Both the position numbers and the translations under genes were made by a program. Source: Salvelinus alpinus (lineage: Eukaryota > Chordata > Actinopteri > Salmoniformes > Salmonidae). Taken from it: a DNA stretch of 64,000 nucleotides. Under the pieces are notes generated by a model. It was given only the letters and a program-made list of their open reading frames with translations. It was not told where the DNA came from and searched no databases. The stretch lies in NCBI RefSeq assembly GCF_045679555.1, contig NC_092091.1:79562144-79626143 (forward strand), read 5' to 3'. Of this stretch, positions 13,324-24,553 are shown piece after piece. How positions within the stretch are numbered: position 1 is the stretch's first letter; every line of letters starts with the position of its first letter.

Positions 13324-13562
<239 letters not shown>

Positions 13563-13571
13563 GGTCACCAG

Positions 13572-13643
13572 GTCAGGATCGTATGACGGCCCACATCCAC
13601 CTTCATCATCCCCATCATCACCTCAACCTCCCTCCCCCAGCAG
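13572..13643 (+). CDS. lmo7: LMO7-like exon, Pro/Ser-rich linker
   Basis: The exon enters and leaves in phase 2. It encodes a short Ser/Pro-rich peptide including PHPPSSSPSSPQPPSPS, which matches the Pro/Ser linker directly before the LIM domain in LMO7. The acceptor is GGTCACCAG preceded by a long (TG)n tract instead of an ordinary pyrimidine tract. The donor is CAGCAG|GTACAC. The arginine split across the donor pairs with the next exon, which begins CVSGKRQC. Confidence 0.8.
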
Positions 13644-13808
13644 GTACACACTCACGAGGGGGGATATGGGGACTAAATGAACCTAGTTACTGATCCGTCT
13701 CGCCGTGTCATCTCGTGTGGAACTGAGCGCCGAACAAACCGTGTTGAATTAACACGGACGTGCGTCGACACGTTGACACGCCTTGTTGAATGAGCAACGT
13801 CCTCTTTC

Positions 13809-16800
13809 TCCATGAGCGTGATGGATAACAACCTATAGACTGTGTTCCTGTCTCCATGAGCGTGATGGATAACAACCTATAGACTGTGTTCCTGTCTCCA
13901 TGAGCGTGATGGATAACAACCTATAGACTGTGTTCCTGTCTCCATGAGCGTGATGGATAACAACCTATAGACTGTGTTCCTGTCTCCATGAGCGTGATGG
14001 ATAACAACCTATAGACTGTGTTCCTGTCTCCATGTTCCGTGATGGATAACAACCTATAGACTGTGTTCCTGTCTCCATGAGCGTGATGGATAACAACCTA
14101 TAGACTGTGTTCCTGTCTCCATGAGCGTGATGGATAACAACCTATAGACTGTGTTCCTGTCTCCATGAGCGTGATGGATAACAACCTATAGACTGTGTTC
14201 CTGTCTCCATGAGCGTGATGGATAACAACCTATAGACTGTGTTCCTGTCTCCATGAGCGTGATGGATAACAACCTATAGACTGTGTTCCTGTCTCCATGA
14301 GCGTGATGGATAACAACCTATAGACTGTGTTCCTGTCTCCATGAGCGTGATGGATAACAACCTATAGACTGTGTTCCTGTCTCCATGAGCGTGATGGATA
14401 ACAACCTATAGACTGTGTTCCTGTCTCCATGAGCGTGATGGATAACAACCTATAGACTGTGTTCCTGTCTCCATGAGCGTGATGGATAACAACCTATAGA
14501 CTGTGTTCCTGTCTCCATGAGCGTGATGGATAACAACCTATAGACTGTGTTCCTGTCTCCATGAGCGTGATGGATAACAACCTATAGACTGTGTTCCTGT
14601 CTCCATGAGCGTGATGGATAACAACCTATAGACTGTGTTCCTGTCTCCATGAGCGTGATGGATAACAACCTATAGACTGTGTTCCTGTCTCCATGAGCGT
14701 GATGGATAACAACCTATAGACTGTGTTCCTGTCTCCATGAGCGTGATGGATAACAACCTATAGACTGTGTTCCTGTCTCCATGAGCGTGATGGATAACAA
14801 CCTATAGACTGTGTTCCTGTCTCCATGAGCGTGATGGATAACAACCTATAGACTGTGTTCCTGTCTCCATGAGCGTGATGGATAACAACCTATAGACTGT
14901 GTTCCTGTCTCCATGAGCGTGATGGATAACAACCTATAGACTGTGTTCCTGTCTCCATGAGCGTGATGGATAACAACCTATAGACTGTGTTCCTGTCTCC
15001 ATGAGCGTGATGGATAACAACCTATAGACTGTGTTCCTGTCTCCATGAGCGTGATGGATAACAACCTATAGACTGTGTTCCTGTCTCCATGAGCGTGATG
15101 GATAACAACCTATAGACTGTGTTCCTGTCTCCATGAGCGTGATGGATAACAACCTATAGACTGTGTTCCTGTCTCCATGAGCGTGATGGATAACAACCTA
15201 TAGACTGTGTTCCTGTCTCCATGAGCGTGATGGATAACAACCTATAGACTGTGTTCCTGTCTCCATGAGCGTGATGGATAACAACCTATAGACTGTGTTC
15301 CTGTCTCCATGAGCGTGATGGATAACAACCTATAGACTGTGTTCCTGTCTCCATGAGCGTGATGGATAACAACCTATAGACTGTGTTCCTGTCTCCATGA
15401 GCGTGATGGATAACAACCTATAGACTGTGTTCCTGTCTCCATGAGCGTGATGGATAACAACCTATAGACTGTGTTCCTGTCTCCATGAGCGTGATGGATA
15501 ACAACCTATAGACTGTGTTCCTGTCTCCATGAGCGTGATGGATAACAACCTATAGACTGTGTTCCTGTCTCCATGAGCGTGATGGATAACAACCTATAGA
15601 CTGTGTTCCTGTCTCCATGAGCGTGATGGATAACAACCTATAGACTGTGTTCCTGTCTCCATGAGCGTGATGGATAACAACCTATAGACTGTGTTCCTGT
15701 CTCCATGAGCGTGATGGATAACAACCTATAGACTGTGTTCCTGTCTCCATGAGCGTGATGGATAACAACCTATAGACTGTGTTCCTGTCTCCATGAGCGT
15801 GATGGATAACAACCTATAGACTGTGTTCCTGTCTCCATGAGCGTGATGGATAACAACCTATAGACTGTGTTCCTGTCTCCATGAGCGTGATGGATAACAA
15901 CCTATAGACTGTGTTCCTGTCTCCATGAGCGTGATGGATAACAACCTATAGACTGTGTTCCTGTCTCCATGAGCGTGATGGATAACAACCTATAGACTGT
16001 GTTCCTGTCTCCATGAGCGTGATGGATAACAACCTATAGACTGTGTTCCTGTCTCCATGAGCGTGATGGATAACAACCTATAGACTGTGTTCCTGTCTCC
16101 ATGAGCGTGATGGATAACAACCTATAGACTGTGTTCCTGTCTCCATGAGCGTGATGGATAACAACCTATAGACTGTGTTCCTGTCTCCATGAGCGTGATG
16201 GATAACAACCTATAGACTGTGTTCCTGTCTCCATGAGCGTGATGGATAACAACCTATAGACTGTGTTCCTGTCTCCATGAGCGTGATGGATAACAACCTA
16301 TAGACTGTGTTCCTGTCTCCATGAGCGTGATGGATAACAACCTATAGACTGTGTTCCTGTCTCCATGAGCGTGATGGATAACAACCTATAGACTGTGTTC
16401 CTGTCTCCATGAGCGTGATGGATAACAACCTATAGACTGTGTTCCTGTCTCCATGAGCGTGATGGATAACAACCTATAGACTGTGTTCCTGTCTCCATGA
16501 GCGTGATGGATAACAACCTATAGACTGTGTTCCTGTCTCCATGAGCGTGATGGATAACAACCTATAGACTGTGTTCCTGTCTCCATGAGCGTGATGGATA
16601 ACAACCTATAGACTGTGTTCCTGTCTCCATGAGCGTGATGGATAACAACCTATAGACTGTGTTCCTGTCTCCATGAGCGTGATGGATAACAACCTATAGA
16701 CTGTGTTCCTGTCTCCATGAGCGTGATGGATAACAACCTATAGACTGTGTTCCTGTCTCCATGAGCGTGATGGATAACAACCTATAGACTGTGTTCCTGT

Positions 16801-18109
16801 CTCCATGAGCGTGATGGATAACAACCTATAGACTGTGTTCCTGTCTCCATGAGCGTGATGGATAACAACCTATAGACTGTGTTCCTGTCTCCATGAGCGT
16901 GATGGATAACAACCTATAGACTGTGTTCCTGTCTCCATGAGCGTGATGGATAACAACCTATAGACTGTGTTCCTGTCTCCATGAGCGTGATGGATAACAA
17001 CCTATAGACTGTGTTCCTGTCTCCATGAGCGTGATGGATAACAACCTATAGACTGTGTTCCTGTCTCCATGAGCGTGATGGATAACAACCTATAGACTGT
17101 GTTCCTGTCTCCATGAGCGTGATGGATAACAACCTATAGACTGTGTTCCTGTCTCCATGAGCGTGATGGATAACAACCTATAGACTGTGTTCCTGTCTCC
17201 ATGAGCGTGATGGATAACAACCTATAGACTGTGTTCCTGTCTCCATGAGCGTGATGGATAACAACCTATAGACTGTGTTCCTGTCTCCATGAGCGTGATG
17301 GATAACAACCTATAGACTGTGTTCCTGTCTCCATGAGCGTGATGGATAACAACCTATAGACTGTGTTCCTGTCTCCATGAGCGTGATGGATAACAACCTA
17401 TAGACTGTGTTCCTGTCTCCATGAGCGTGATGGATAACAACCTATAGACTGTGTTCCTGTCTCCATGAGCGTGATGGATAACAACCTATAGACTGTGTTC
17501 CTGTCTCCATGAGCGTGATGGATAACAACCTATAGACTGTGTTCCTGTCTCCATGAGCGTGATGGATAACAACCTATAGACTGTGTTCCTGTCTCCATGA
17601 GCGTGATGGATAACAACCTATAGACTGTGTTCCTGTCTCCATGAGCGTGATGGATAACAACCTATAGACTGTGTTCCTGTCTCCATGAGCGTGATGGATA
17701 ACAACCTATAGACTGTGTTCCTGTCTCCATGAGCGTGATGGATAACAACCTATAGACTGTGTTCCTGTCTCCATGAGCGTGATGGATAACAACCTATAGA
17801 CTGTGTTCCTGTCTCCATGAGCGTGATGGATAACAACCTATAGACTGTGTTCCATGAGCGTGATGGATAACAACCTATAGACTGTGTTCCTGTCTCCATG
17901 AGCGTGATGGATAACAACCTATAGACTGTGTTCCTGTCTCCATGAGCGTGATGGATAACAACCTATAGACTGTGTTCCTGTCATTGTAACGTCCTCTTTC
18001 TCCATGAGCGTGATGGATAACAACCTATAGACTGTGTTCCTGTCATTGTAACGTCCTCTTTCTCCATGAGCGTGATGGATAACAACCTATAGACTGTGTT
18101 CCTGTCATT
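13809..18109. repeat. Very homogeneous 44-bp satellite-like array (about 97 copies)
   Basis: The unit begins TCCATGAGCGTGATGGATAA and ends ACTGTGTTCCTGTC. Nearly all copies are identical by eye. I noted one variant (CATGTTCCGTG near 14032) and one shortened junction near 17850. At the right edge the spacing becomes 62 bp, with an extra CATTGTAACGTCCTCTTT-type segment. The left edge also starts with CGTCCTCTTTCTCC. It lies in the LMO7-like intron between 13643 and 19970. Every frame contains stops. Confidence 0.97.
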
Positions 18110-18267
18110 GAAAAGGTTAGGCATGAGATGTTTTGTTCTGTTTAAACAGTTGTTTATATATATATACTGTCTAACGTGGAAAGGAAGTCGTTACATTTAA
18201 CAGGAAGCCGTTGTGTTTTTATCCCTGTCGTTTATTTGGGATTAACTTGTTTATCGAGAGAAAACGC

Positions 18268-18665
18268 CCCCCATTCTCATCGACGGGGCTGCAGTGGAGC
18301 AGGTTGAGAGATTCAAGTTCCTTGGTGTTCACATCACCAACAAACTATCATGGTCCAAGCACACCAAGACAGTCGTGAAGAGGGTACGACAACGGCTATT
18401 CCCCCTCAGGAGACTGAAAAGATTTGGCATGGGTCCTCAGATCCTCCAAAAAGTTCAACAGCTGCACCATCGAGAGCATCCTGACTGATTGCATCACCGC
18501 CTGGTATGGCAACTGCTTGGCCTCCGACCACAAGACACGACAGAGGGTAGTGTATACGGCCCAGTACATCACTGGGGCTAAGCTTTCTGCCATCCAGGAC
18601 CTCTATACCAGGCGGTGTCAGAGGAAGGCCCTAAAAATGTTCAAAGACTCCAGCCACCCTAGTCA
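18268..18665 (+). pseudogene. LINE reverse-transcriptase C-terminus (CR1/Rex1-like), broken
   Basis: Translation from about 18294 gives VERFKFLGVHITNKLSWS, RLFPLRRLKRFGM and, after a frameshift near 18450-18460, SCTIESILTDCITAWYGN and RCQRKALKMFKDSSHPS. These are the familiar C-terminal motifs of fish CR1/Rex1-type LINE polymerases. The frame is broken by the shift and then by a SINE insertion at 18666. The 3' part of the same LINE continues at 18828. Confidence 0.85.
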
Positions 18666-18827
18666 TACATTTACATTTACATTTAAGTCATTTAGCAGAC
18701 GCTCTTATCCAGAGCGACTTACAAATTGGAAAGTTCATACATATTCATCCTGGTCCCCCCGTGGGGAATGAACCCACAACCCTGGCGTTGCAAGCGCCAT
18801 GCTCTACCAACTGAGCCACACGGGACC
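18666..18827 (-). mobile_element. tRNA-headed SINE, inserted in the LINE
   Basis: On the minus strand it begins GGTCCCGTGTGGCTCAGTTG, containing an A-box-like TGGCTCAGTTGG and a B-box-like GGGTTCATTCCCC. A cloverleaf-like GCGCTTGCAACGC segment lies between the boxes. It ends in the widespread fish tail AAGTCGCTCTGGATAAGAGC followed by GTCTGCTAAATGA. It interrupts the LINE, because host sequence resumes at CATAGACTGTTCTCTCTGC. The SINE family name is not assigned. Confidence 0.8.
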
Positions 18828-19007
18828 ACATAGACTGTTCTCTCTGCTATCGCACAGCAAGCGGTACCGGAGCTCCAAGTCTAGGTCCAAGAGGCTTCTA
18901 AACAGCTTCTACCCCCAAGCCATAAAAATCCTGAATATCTAATCAAATGGCTACCCAGACTATTTGCATTGCCCCCCCCCCCTCTATTACACCACTGCTA
19001 CTCTCTG
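18828..19007 (+). mobile_element. LINE 3' region, continuation of the broken element
   Basis: After the SINE, the LINE coding end (CAAGCGGTACCGGAGCTCCA, then TTCTACCCCCAAGCC) and the start of its 3'UTR (ACCCAGACTATTTGCATTGC) are readable. The same sequence recurs at 26789 (plus strand) and 44365-44580 (minus strand), so this family has at least three copies here. Confidence 0.8.
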
Positions 19008-19370
19008 TTTATTACCTACCTCACCCCCCATACTGCTTTTATTTATTTACTTTTCTGCTCTTTTGCACACCAGTACCAATATCTCTTCTTGCACATGATC
19101 ATCTGATGATTTATCACTCCAGTGTTAATCTGCTAAATTGTAATTATTCGATTTATTGCCTACCTCATGCCTTTTGCACACATTGTATATAGATTCTCTT
19201 TTTTCTACCATGTTATTGACTTGTTTATTGTTTACTCCATGTGTAACTCTGTGTTGTCTGTTCACACTGCTATGCTTTATCTTGGCCAGGTCGCAGTTGC
19301 AAATGAGAACTTGTTCTCAACTAGCCTACCTGGTTAAATAAAGGTGAAATAAAAAATAAAAAAATAAAAT
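19008..19370 (+). mobile_element. 5'-truncated LINE copy, same family as the 32177-37075 element
   Basis: The stretch from CTACCTCACCCCCCATACTG to GGTTAAATAAAGGTGAAA and its A-rich tail is nearly identical to the reverse complement of about 32177-32520, the 3'UTR of the full-length minus-strand LINE. Only this 3' piece is present. It is inserted in the 3'UTR of the other LINE. Confidence 0.85.
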
Positions 19371-19394
19371 TATCATTATCATTATTATCATTAT

Positions 19395-19675
19395 CTGGCA
19401 CCCCAATGGTGGAACAAACTCCCTCACGACGCCAGGTCAGCGGAGTCAATCACCACCTTCCGGAGACACCTGAAACCCCACCTCTTTAAGGAATACCTAG
19501 GATAGGATAAAGTAATCCTCCTAACCCCCCCCCTCCCCCTTAAAAGAGTTAGATGCACTATTGTAAAGTGGTTGTTCCACTGGATATCATAAGGTGAATG
19601 CACCAATTTGTAAGTCGCTCTGGATAAGAGCGTCTGCTAAATGACTTAAATGTAATGTAAATGTAAATCATAGTC
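19395..19675 (+). mobile_element. L2-type LINE 3' fragment
   Basis: The stretch reading CATTCGGAGACACCTGAAACCCC-like coding sequence ends in AAGAGCGTCTGCTAAATGAC, and a short frame gives FRRHLKPHLFKEYLG, typical of the last residues of L2-type LINE ORFs. The tail is shared with the SINE at 18666, which suggests that SINE uses the machinery of this LINE type. The fragment is 5' truncated and not coding. Confidence 0.65.
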
Positions 19676-19689
19676 ACTTGACTTATTAT

Positions 19690-19866
19690 TATTTATTTTT
19701 TTTACTTCAGTTTATTTTACTAAATACTTTCTTAACACTTTTTTTTCTTAAAACGGCATTGTTGGTTAAGGTCAGTCAGCATTTCACTGTGAGGTCTACA
19801 CCTGTTGTATTGGGCGCATTTGACAAATAACATTTGATTTGACAAATAAACTTTGATTTGATTTGC
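19690..19866 (+). mobile_element. LINE 3' terminus (CAAATTTGATTTG-type)
   Basis: GGTTAAGGTCAGTCAGCATT, then CACTGTGAGGTCTACACC and a short (TTTGATTTGATTT) end match the 3' terminus seen at 27000-27088 and, reversed, at 42567 and 48974. It is probably the end of the LINE whose body starts at 18268, separated by the two later insertions. Confidence 0.75.
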
Positions 19867-19896
19867 AGCAGTTAAATGTTTTTTTTGTTTTTGTTT

Positions 19897-19968
<72 letters not shown>

Positions 19969-19969
19969 G

Positions 19970-20078
19970 GTGTGTGAGTGGTAAGCGTCAGTGTTCAGGT
20001 TGTAATCAGGTGCTGGGGAAAGGAACAGCTATGAACATCGACACGCTGGGCCTGTACTTCCACCTAGCCTGCTTTAAG
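19970..20078 (+). CDS. lmo7: LMO7-like exon, first LIM zinc finger
   Basis: The exon runs from phase 2 to phase 0. It encodes [11 protein letters not shown] and [20 protein letters not shown]. The ligands of the first LIM finger are visible as CSGC and HLAC, with the family motif LGKG.AM between them. The acceptor is a long (TG)n run ending TATAG, and the donor TTTAAG|GTACACAC leads into (CA)n. The domain is a protein-binding zinc module. The second finger is in the next exon. Confidence 0.92.
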
Positions 20079-20306
20079 GTACACACACACACACACACAA
20101 ATTTACACACGAACACACACACACACAAATTTACACACGAACACATACTTACACACGAACACACACACACCCACACACACACACAGTGCTCTCACATTAC
20201 TCTCTCCTTCCTTCTACCTCTCTCTCTCTCCTCCCCTCTCTCTCTCTCTCTCTCACTCTCTCTCTCTCTCTCTGTCTTTCTCTCACCTCTCTCTCTTGTC
20301 TCGCTC

Positions 20307-20346
<40 letters not shown>

Positions 20347-20473
20347 TCTCTCTCTTGTCTCTCTCTCTCTCTCTCTGTCTCTCTCTGTCTCTGTCTTACC
20401 TCTCTCTCTCTCTCTCTCTCACCTCTCTCTCTTGTCTCTCTCTCTCTCTCTCTGTCTCTCTCTGTCTCTGTCT

Positions 20474-20510
<37 letters not shown>

Positions 20511-20544
20511 ACCTCTCTCACCTCTCTCTCTCTGTGTTTGTTAG
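20079..20544. repeat. (CA)n then (CT)n-rich intron
   Basis: CA runs with interspersed AATTTACACACGAA segments occupy 20079-20185. A TCTC-rich stretch with recurring CACCTCTCTCTCTTGTCTC blocks follows to about 20535. This may serve as an extended pyrimidine tract for the next acceptor, TTTGTTAG. Confidence 0.95.
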
Positions 20545-20647
20545 TGTGGAGTGTGTAAGGTACAGCTTGGTGACACCAGTTCAGGAACAGACGTTAGGAT
20601 CCGTAACGGATTGTTGAGCTGTCACAACTGCTATGCCACATCACACG
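20545..20647 (+). CDS. lmo7: LMO7-like exon, second LIM zinc finger
   Basis: The exon runs from phase 0 to phase 1. It encodes [10 protein letters not shown], then [22 protein letters not shown] and CHNC supply the four ligands of the second LIM finger. The [12 protein letters not shown] motif is the strongest pointer to LMO7 rather than LIMCH1. The acceptor is TTTGTTAG and the donor CACG|GTGAGAC, followed by (CA)n. Confidence 0.92.
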
Positions 20648-20651
20648 GTGA

Positions 20652-20695
<44 letters not shown>

Positions 20696-20839
20696 ATGAA
20701 TTCACTGCTGAGACAAACAAAATCTACTGACACACACACACATAACTATTATAACTGCACCACTAATGTACAGTTGTTATAACTGGTCATAAATCCTTAT
20801 GTCACTTCTGATGTCATCTCTGTCACTTCCTGGTTGCAG

Positions 20840-20865
20840 CAGCTGGCCAGCCGACTACGCTGTGA
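20840..20865 (+). CDS. lmo7: LMO7-like terminal coding exon
   Basis: The acceptor is GGTTGCAG, and the exon enters in phase 1. It encodes AAGQPTTL followed by TGA at 20863-20865. The QPTTL end matches the C-terminus I recall for LMO7. The adjacent GCAGCAG gives an alternative NAGNAG-type acceptor 3 nt downstream, which would drop one alanine. Confidence 0.85.
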
Positions 20866-22037
20866 TTGGCTACAGCCTGCATCTGGAATCGTTCCCAACG
20901 TTCTGGAACGCTGTGGAATTCTCTTAACTGGACACACAAACTTCTCCCAGATGATGTCTTGGAGACTGAACTGTCTGCTGCTAACTGATGCTAACGGAGG
21001 CTAACGGAGGCTAACTGATGCTAACGGAGGCTAACTGATGCTAACTGATGCTAACGGAGGCTAACTGATGCTAACGAAGGCTAACTGATGCTAACGGAGG
21101 CTAATGGAGGTTAACGGAGGCTAACGGAGGCAAACTGATGCTAACGGAGGCTAATGGCTAACAGAGGCTAACTGCTAACTGCTAGCATTATAGCTGATCA
21201 ACCAGTTTTTCCCAGACTGACTGAGCACAGAGACCTGAAGCACAACCACTGATCTACAACAGCACACTCAGACACATGCTACATGCTAGCACCAGCAGCA
21301 GTCGGCATGTAGTAGCTACCTACCTTACTGTCAAATCAGCTAAATGATAAATGCTAACGGATGCTATCTGCTAAATGCTACTGTTCACTCACCATCATAA
21401 TGCCTTAATAACTCTGTTTTGTTTTGTGTTTTAAGTATTTTGCATGAACAAAGACCGTGTTAGTTGTTGTTGTTGTTAACGGTAGTTAGGTGTTACCTAG
21501 CGACAGTCCTGACTACCACATATAGTTGTTATGGTTACTGTATGCCTCCATGTTGTTGTGTGGTGATAAAAGCTTAGTCTTTATTCTAATGTTCTACTGA
21601 TCGTCACGTACATCATTACGCTGCGTTCATTACTCTGAGAGCAATATGGATGCATGACAGCTTTAGTTATTATTGGATGTTATTATTACCATTTAATACC
21701 ACGGATATTCTGACATTGTGTTTTAAAGCTTTGCATCATACTCTGCCTTAAGACGAGAGTGAGAGGGATAGCACACACGTCGTGTGTACGTGTGTGTGTG
21801 TTTGTGTGCATGTGTGTGTTAGTTGTTTCAGTCCAACTTGAAGCACAGTCCTATACCAGCAAATATTACTACACATTGACCCTCCCTCTCCCTCTTTCTC
21901 TCACCTGATTGGACCTTTACTCCTAAGAACAACCAATGAATGTGACAAAGTTATCTGCTGCTTCCTGTTTATGCACAGCCTCTTGTCCTGTGGCATTTTT
22001 AGGCCTATTTCTTACACCAATCAAATGCTCTGGATAG

Positions 22038-22720
22038 ATGTGTAGAGCAGAGGAGAGGAGGGGAGGGGAGGGGAGGTTGGAGGAGAGGAGAGGAGAGGAG
22101 AGGAGAGGAGAGGAGAGGAGAGGAGAGGAGAGGAGAGGAGAGGAGAGGAGAGGAGAGGAGAGGAGAGGAGAGGACGGGAGAGGAGGGGAGAGGAGAGGAG
22201 AGGAGAGGAGGGGATGTTGGAGAGGAGAGATTAGAGAGCAGAGTAGGGGGAAGAGAGGAGAGGAGAGATTAGAGAGCAGAGTAGGGGGGAAGAGAGGAGA
22301 GGAGAGGAGAGGAGAGATTAGAGAGCAGAGTAGGGGGACGAGAGGAGAGGAGGAGAAATTAGAGAGAGGAGGGGAGAGGAGGGGAGGGGAGAGGAGGAGA
22401 GGTGGAGGGGAGAGGAGGAGAGGAGGGGAGAGATTAGAGAGCAGAGTAGGGGAGAGGAGAGGAGAGGAGAGGAGGGAGAGGAGAGGAGAGATTAGAGAGC
22501 AGATTAGAGAGCAGAGTAGGGGGGAAGAGAGGAGAGGAGAGGAGAGATTAGAGAGCAGAGTAGGGGGACGAGAGGAGAGGAGGAGAAATTAGAGAGAGGA
22601 AGGGAGAGGAGGGGAGGGGAGAGGAGGAGAGGTGGAGGGGAGAGGAGGAGAGGAGGGGAGGAGATTAGAGAGCAGAGTAGGGGAGAGGAGAGGAGAGAGG
22701 AGAGGAGAGGAGGAGAAGCT
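22038..22720. repeat. GGAGA polypurine array in the LMO7-like 3'UTR
   Basis: About 680 bp are almost pure purine on the plus strand. AGGAG/GAGAG pentamers are punctuated by ATTAGAGAGCAGAGTAGGGG blocks that recur several times. Two longer segments (about 22255-22440 and 22520-22690) look like near copies. If the 3'UTR call is right, this would be transcribed as a purine-only stretch. Confidence 0.93.
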
Positions 22721-22807
22721 ACTTTAGACTGTTCTGTCTGCTGACATTTCTAAAGTACAAACTGAAGTGATTCATCTTCATAGCTTTTATAGCAGTGTCT
22801 GTTTATC

Positions 22808-22813
22808 AATAAA
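22808..22813 (+). terminator. Poly(A) signal AATAAA for the LMO7-like gene
   Basis: AATAAA lies in the context TATCAATAAAATTACAATA. It is followed within 30 bp by T- and G-rich sequence (TGCGTTGTCTGATAT), as expected for a cleavage site. It is the first good signal downstream of the purine array. Confidence 0.6.
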
Positions 22814-22835
22814 ATTACAATATTTTCAATGCGTT

Positions 22836-23959
22836 GTCTGATATCTCTTGGTCATCTGTGAGTATAACCGTGGGAAGTAGTTTGGGGGGTGCTGAGAAGT
22901 TTTTTCTGGTGGGGGACACAGATTTGTTTTCTCTCTACAAACGTCTGTATCGCTCCACTGAGTTGTCAGGGGATCCTTCAGCACCCCTACCTTCCTGCTC
23001 TGTTTTATTCTTGAGTCTATTGTATCATCTAAAAGTAGTTCACTGTGTAGGGAATAGGGTGCCATTTGAGATGAACCCTAGCTTCAACAGGTCTCCTAAC
23101 ACTGCTGCTGTTCTGCACTCATCAATCATAACGCTGTAGGTATCCATTGTAAACATCCATAGACTGAATACACAACCAAGGCTGTGATAATTGATGTGTG
23201 GGGTATTGGCACCACCTGGTGGCCATCAACAGTATTACAGCCTCAGAGAGATACAGGGTATTGGTACCACCTAGTGGTCATCAACAGTATTACAGCCTCA
23301 GAGAGATACAGGGTATTGGCACCACCTGGTGGCCATCAACAGTATTACAGCCTCCGCCTGTAACACAAGCCAAGGCAGTTGGAGAAAAAGTTGCCTTCCT
23401 GTGGATGATAATGGTAGTACTGTCAGACAGAGTTAAAAGGGTGACACAATAAGCTTTGGCAGCGGCACCACAGGGTTAGTTATACAAATCTTTGGTGGCA
23501 CCGCACATGGAACCTAAAATCCAGACACTGAGTTTACAATAATGCATCTTAGAGACAGCGAGGTCTCTTTTACCTTTATCATTTAAAACAACACGGTCCT
23601 CGTCAACAGATACATGAATCCTCTCACTGTAACTAAAGACAGGAGGTTATATTGTATTTCATGGTACAATATCCGGCTAGATGTCAAACAAACAATGTTA
23701 AAACCCCTTTTTGTGTGGTCTTGGAAATTATTGAAAGAAAGAGCATTATTTGTAATCGTGGAAAGCGAAAGAGAAAACTATAAGGTGGAACCCTATATGG
23801 AACAGTGGGCAGCCGACCGGACCAATAACAGAGGAACACAGCGGTCACATGAGAGCAGAGTATGGGGCTAGCCGCTAAAACAGACACTTTTTAATGCAAA
23901 TGCTGTGTTTATTTTCTTTATAAACCTTTCGCTCGTAGAGCTAACCTGTGCGACACACC
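22836..23959. other. Intergenic region and presumed tmem192 promoter
   Basis: I see no conserved gene here. A 55-bp unit (GGGTATTGGCACCACCTGGT and continuation) is repeated three times at 23201-23355. The segment just upstream of the tmem192 start has no TATA box, and a CCAAT motif (GACCAATAAC) lies near 23820. The transcription start cannot be placed from sequence alone. Confidence 0.5.
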
Positions 23960-23989
23960 ATGGAATCGAAAGGGATGTCGCGCCATGCA
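23960..23989 (+). CDS. tmem192: tmem192 exon 1 (start codon)
   Basis: ATG followed by nine codons (MESKGMSRHA) ends at a consensus donor, GCA|GTAAGT. Phase 0 fits exon 2 exactly. The N-terminus of TMEM192 is short and poorly conserved, so the choice rests on the donor, the phase and closure of the total frame. A second in-frame ATG at 23975 could also serve as the start. A further unseen 5' exon cannot be excluded. Confidence 0.6.
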
Positions 23990-24140
23990 GTAAGTCACGA
24001 TACTGAACTGTCTTGTTCCGTATTGTGGTCAGACACAAACTGCTAGCATTAGCTAGCCACTCGGTTAGCTTGTAGGTTATCCTGCCATTAGCAATGAGCC
24101 GGCAGACGGCGATAGATATTCAGCTATTTATCTACCGAGC

Positions 24141-24250
24141 TAACGTTACCTCTGTTACTAACGTTACCTCTGTTACTAACGTTACCTCTGTTACTAACGT
24201 TACCTCTGTTACTAACGTTACCTCTGTTACTAACGTTACCTCTGTTACTA
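24141..24250. repeat. 18-bp tandem repeat, six copies
   Basis: The unit TAACGTTACCTCTGTTAC is repeated without visible change in tmem192 intron 1, about 150 bp after exon 1. Confidence 0.95.
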
Positions 24251-24430
24251 TCTGAGAGGAAACCGAGTCTTCAGCTAACAGACATGTTACGGCCGTCTTT
24301 TCTCTACAGGGTGAGACTGAGACGGGGTGTTAGTTCGCTAGCCAAGGTCTTGTTGTTTCTCTCGCGTTGTGTATTGGCACCTTGTCGCCCGCTGGTGGCG
24401 CTGTTGGGTTAGCTAGAAGTCTATACACTC

Positions 24431-24493
24431 CAGTGGTGGAAAAAGTACCCAATTGTCATACTTGAGTAAAAGCAAAGATACTTTACACCACTG
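24431..24493. mobile_element. Tiny hAT-derived element (63 bp)
   Basis: It begins CAGTGGTGGAAAAAGTACCC and ends TACACCACTG, giving short CAGTGGTG / CACCACTG inverted ends typical of a fish hAT family. The flanks are ATACACTC and ATAAACTC, an 8-bp duplication with one mismatch. The interior is almost entirely deleted. Confidence 0.6.
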
Positions 24494-24553
24494 ATAAACT
24501 CAAGAGTCACAACCTTTCAGAATCAGCCTTTATTCGTACATTTTACACATACT

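Larger units (their letters stand above)
20866..22835 (+). other. 3'UTR of the LMO7-like gene
   Basis: No coding potential is seen between the TGA and the poly(A) signal at 22808. The region contains a 20-bp repeat (CTAACTGATGCTAACGGAGG and variants, about nine copies, 20990-21175), a TGT run near 21465, a short CA/TG tract near 21775-21830, and a long GGAGA purine array. The 3' limit is inferred from the poly(A) signal only. Confidence 0.65.

Noticed and set aside
18765..18827. tRNA gene on the minus strand
   Set aside because: The A- and B-box-like sequences belong to a SINE head. It lies inside a LINE and is followed by the SINE tail, and the B box is imperfect.
22834..23139. 101-codon plus-strand frame in the intergenic region
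   Set aside because: It shows no recognisable motif, no splice partners and no repeat of the frame in neighbours. Its length is consistent with chance.
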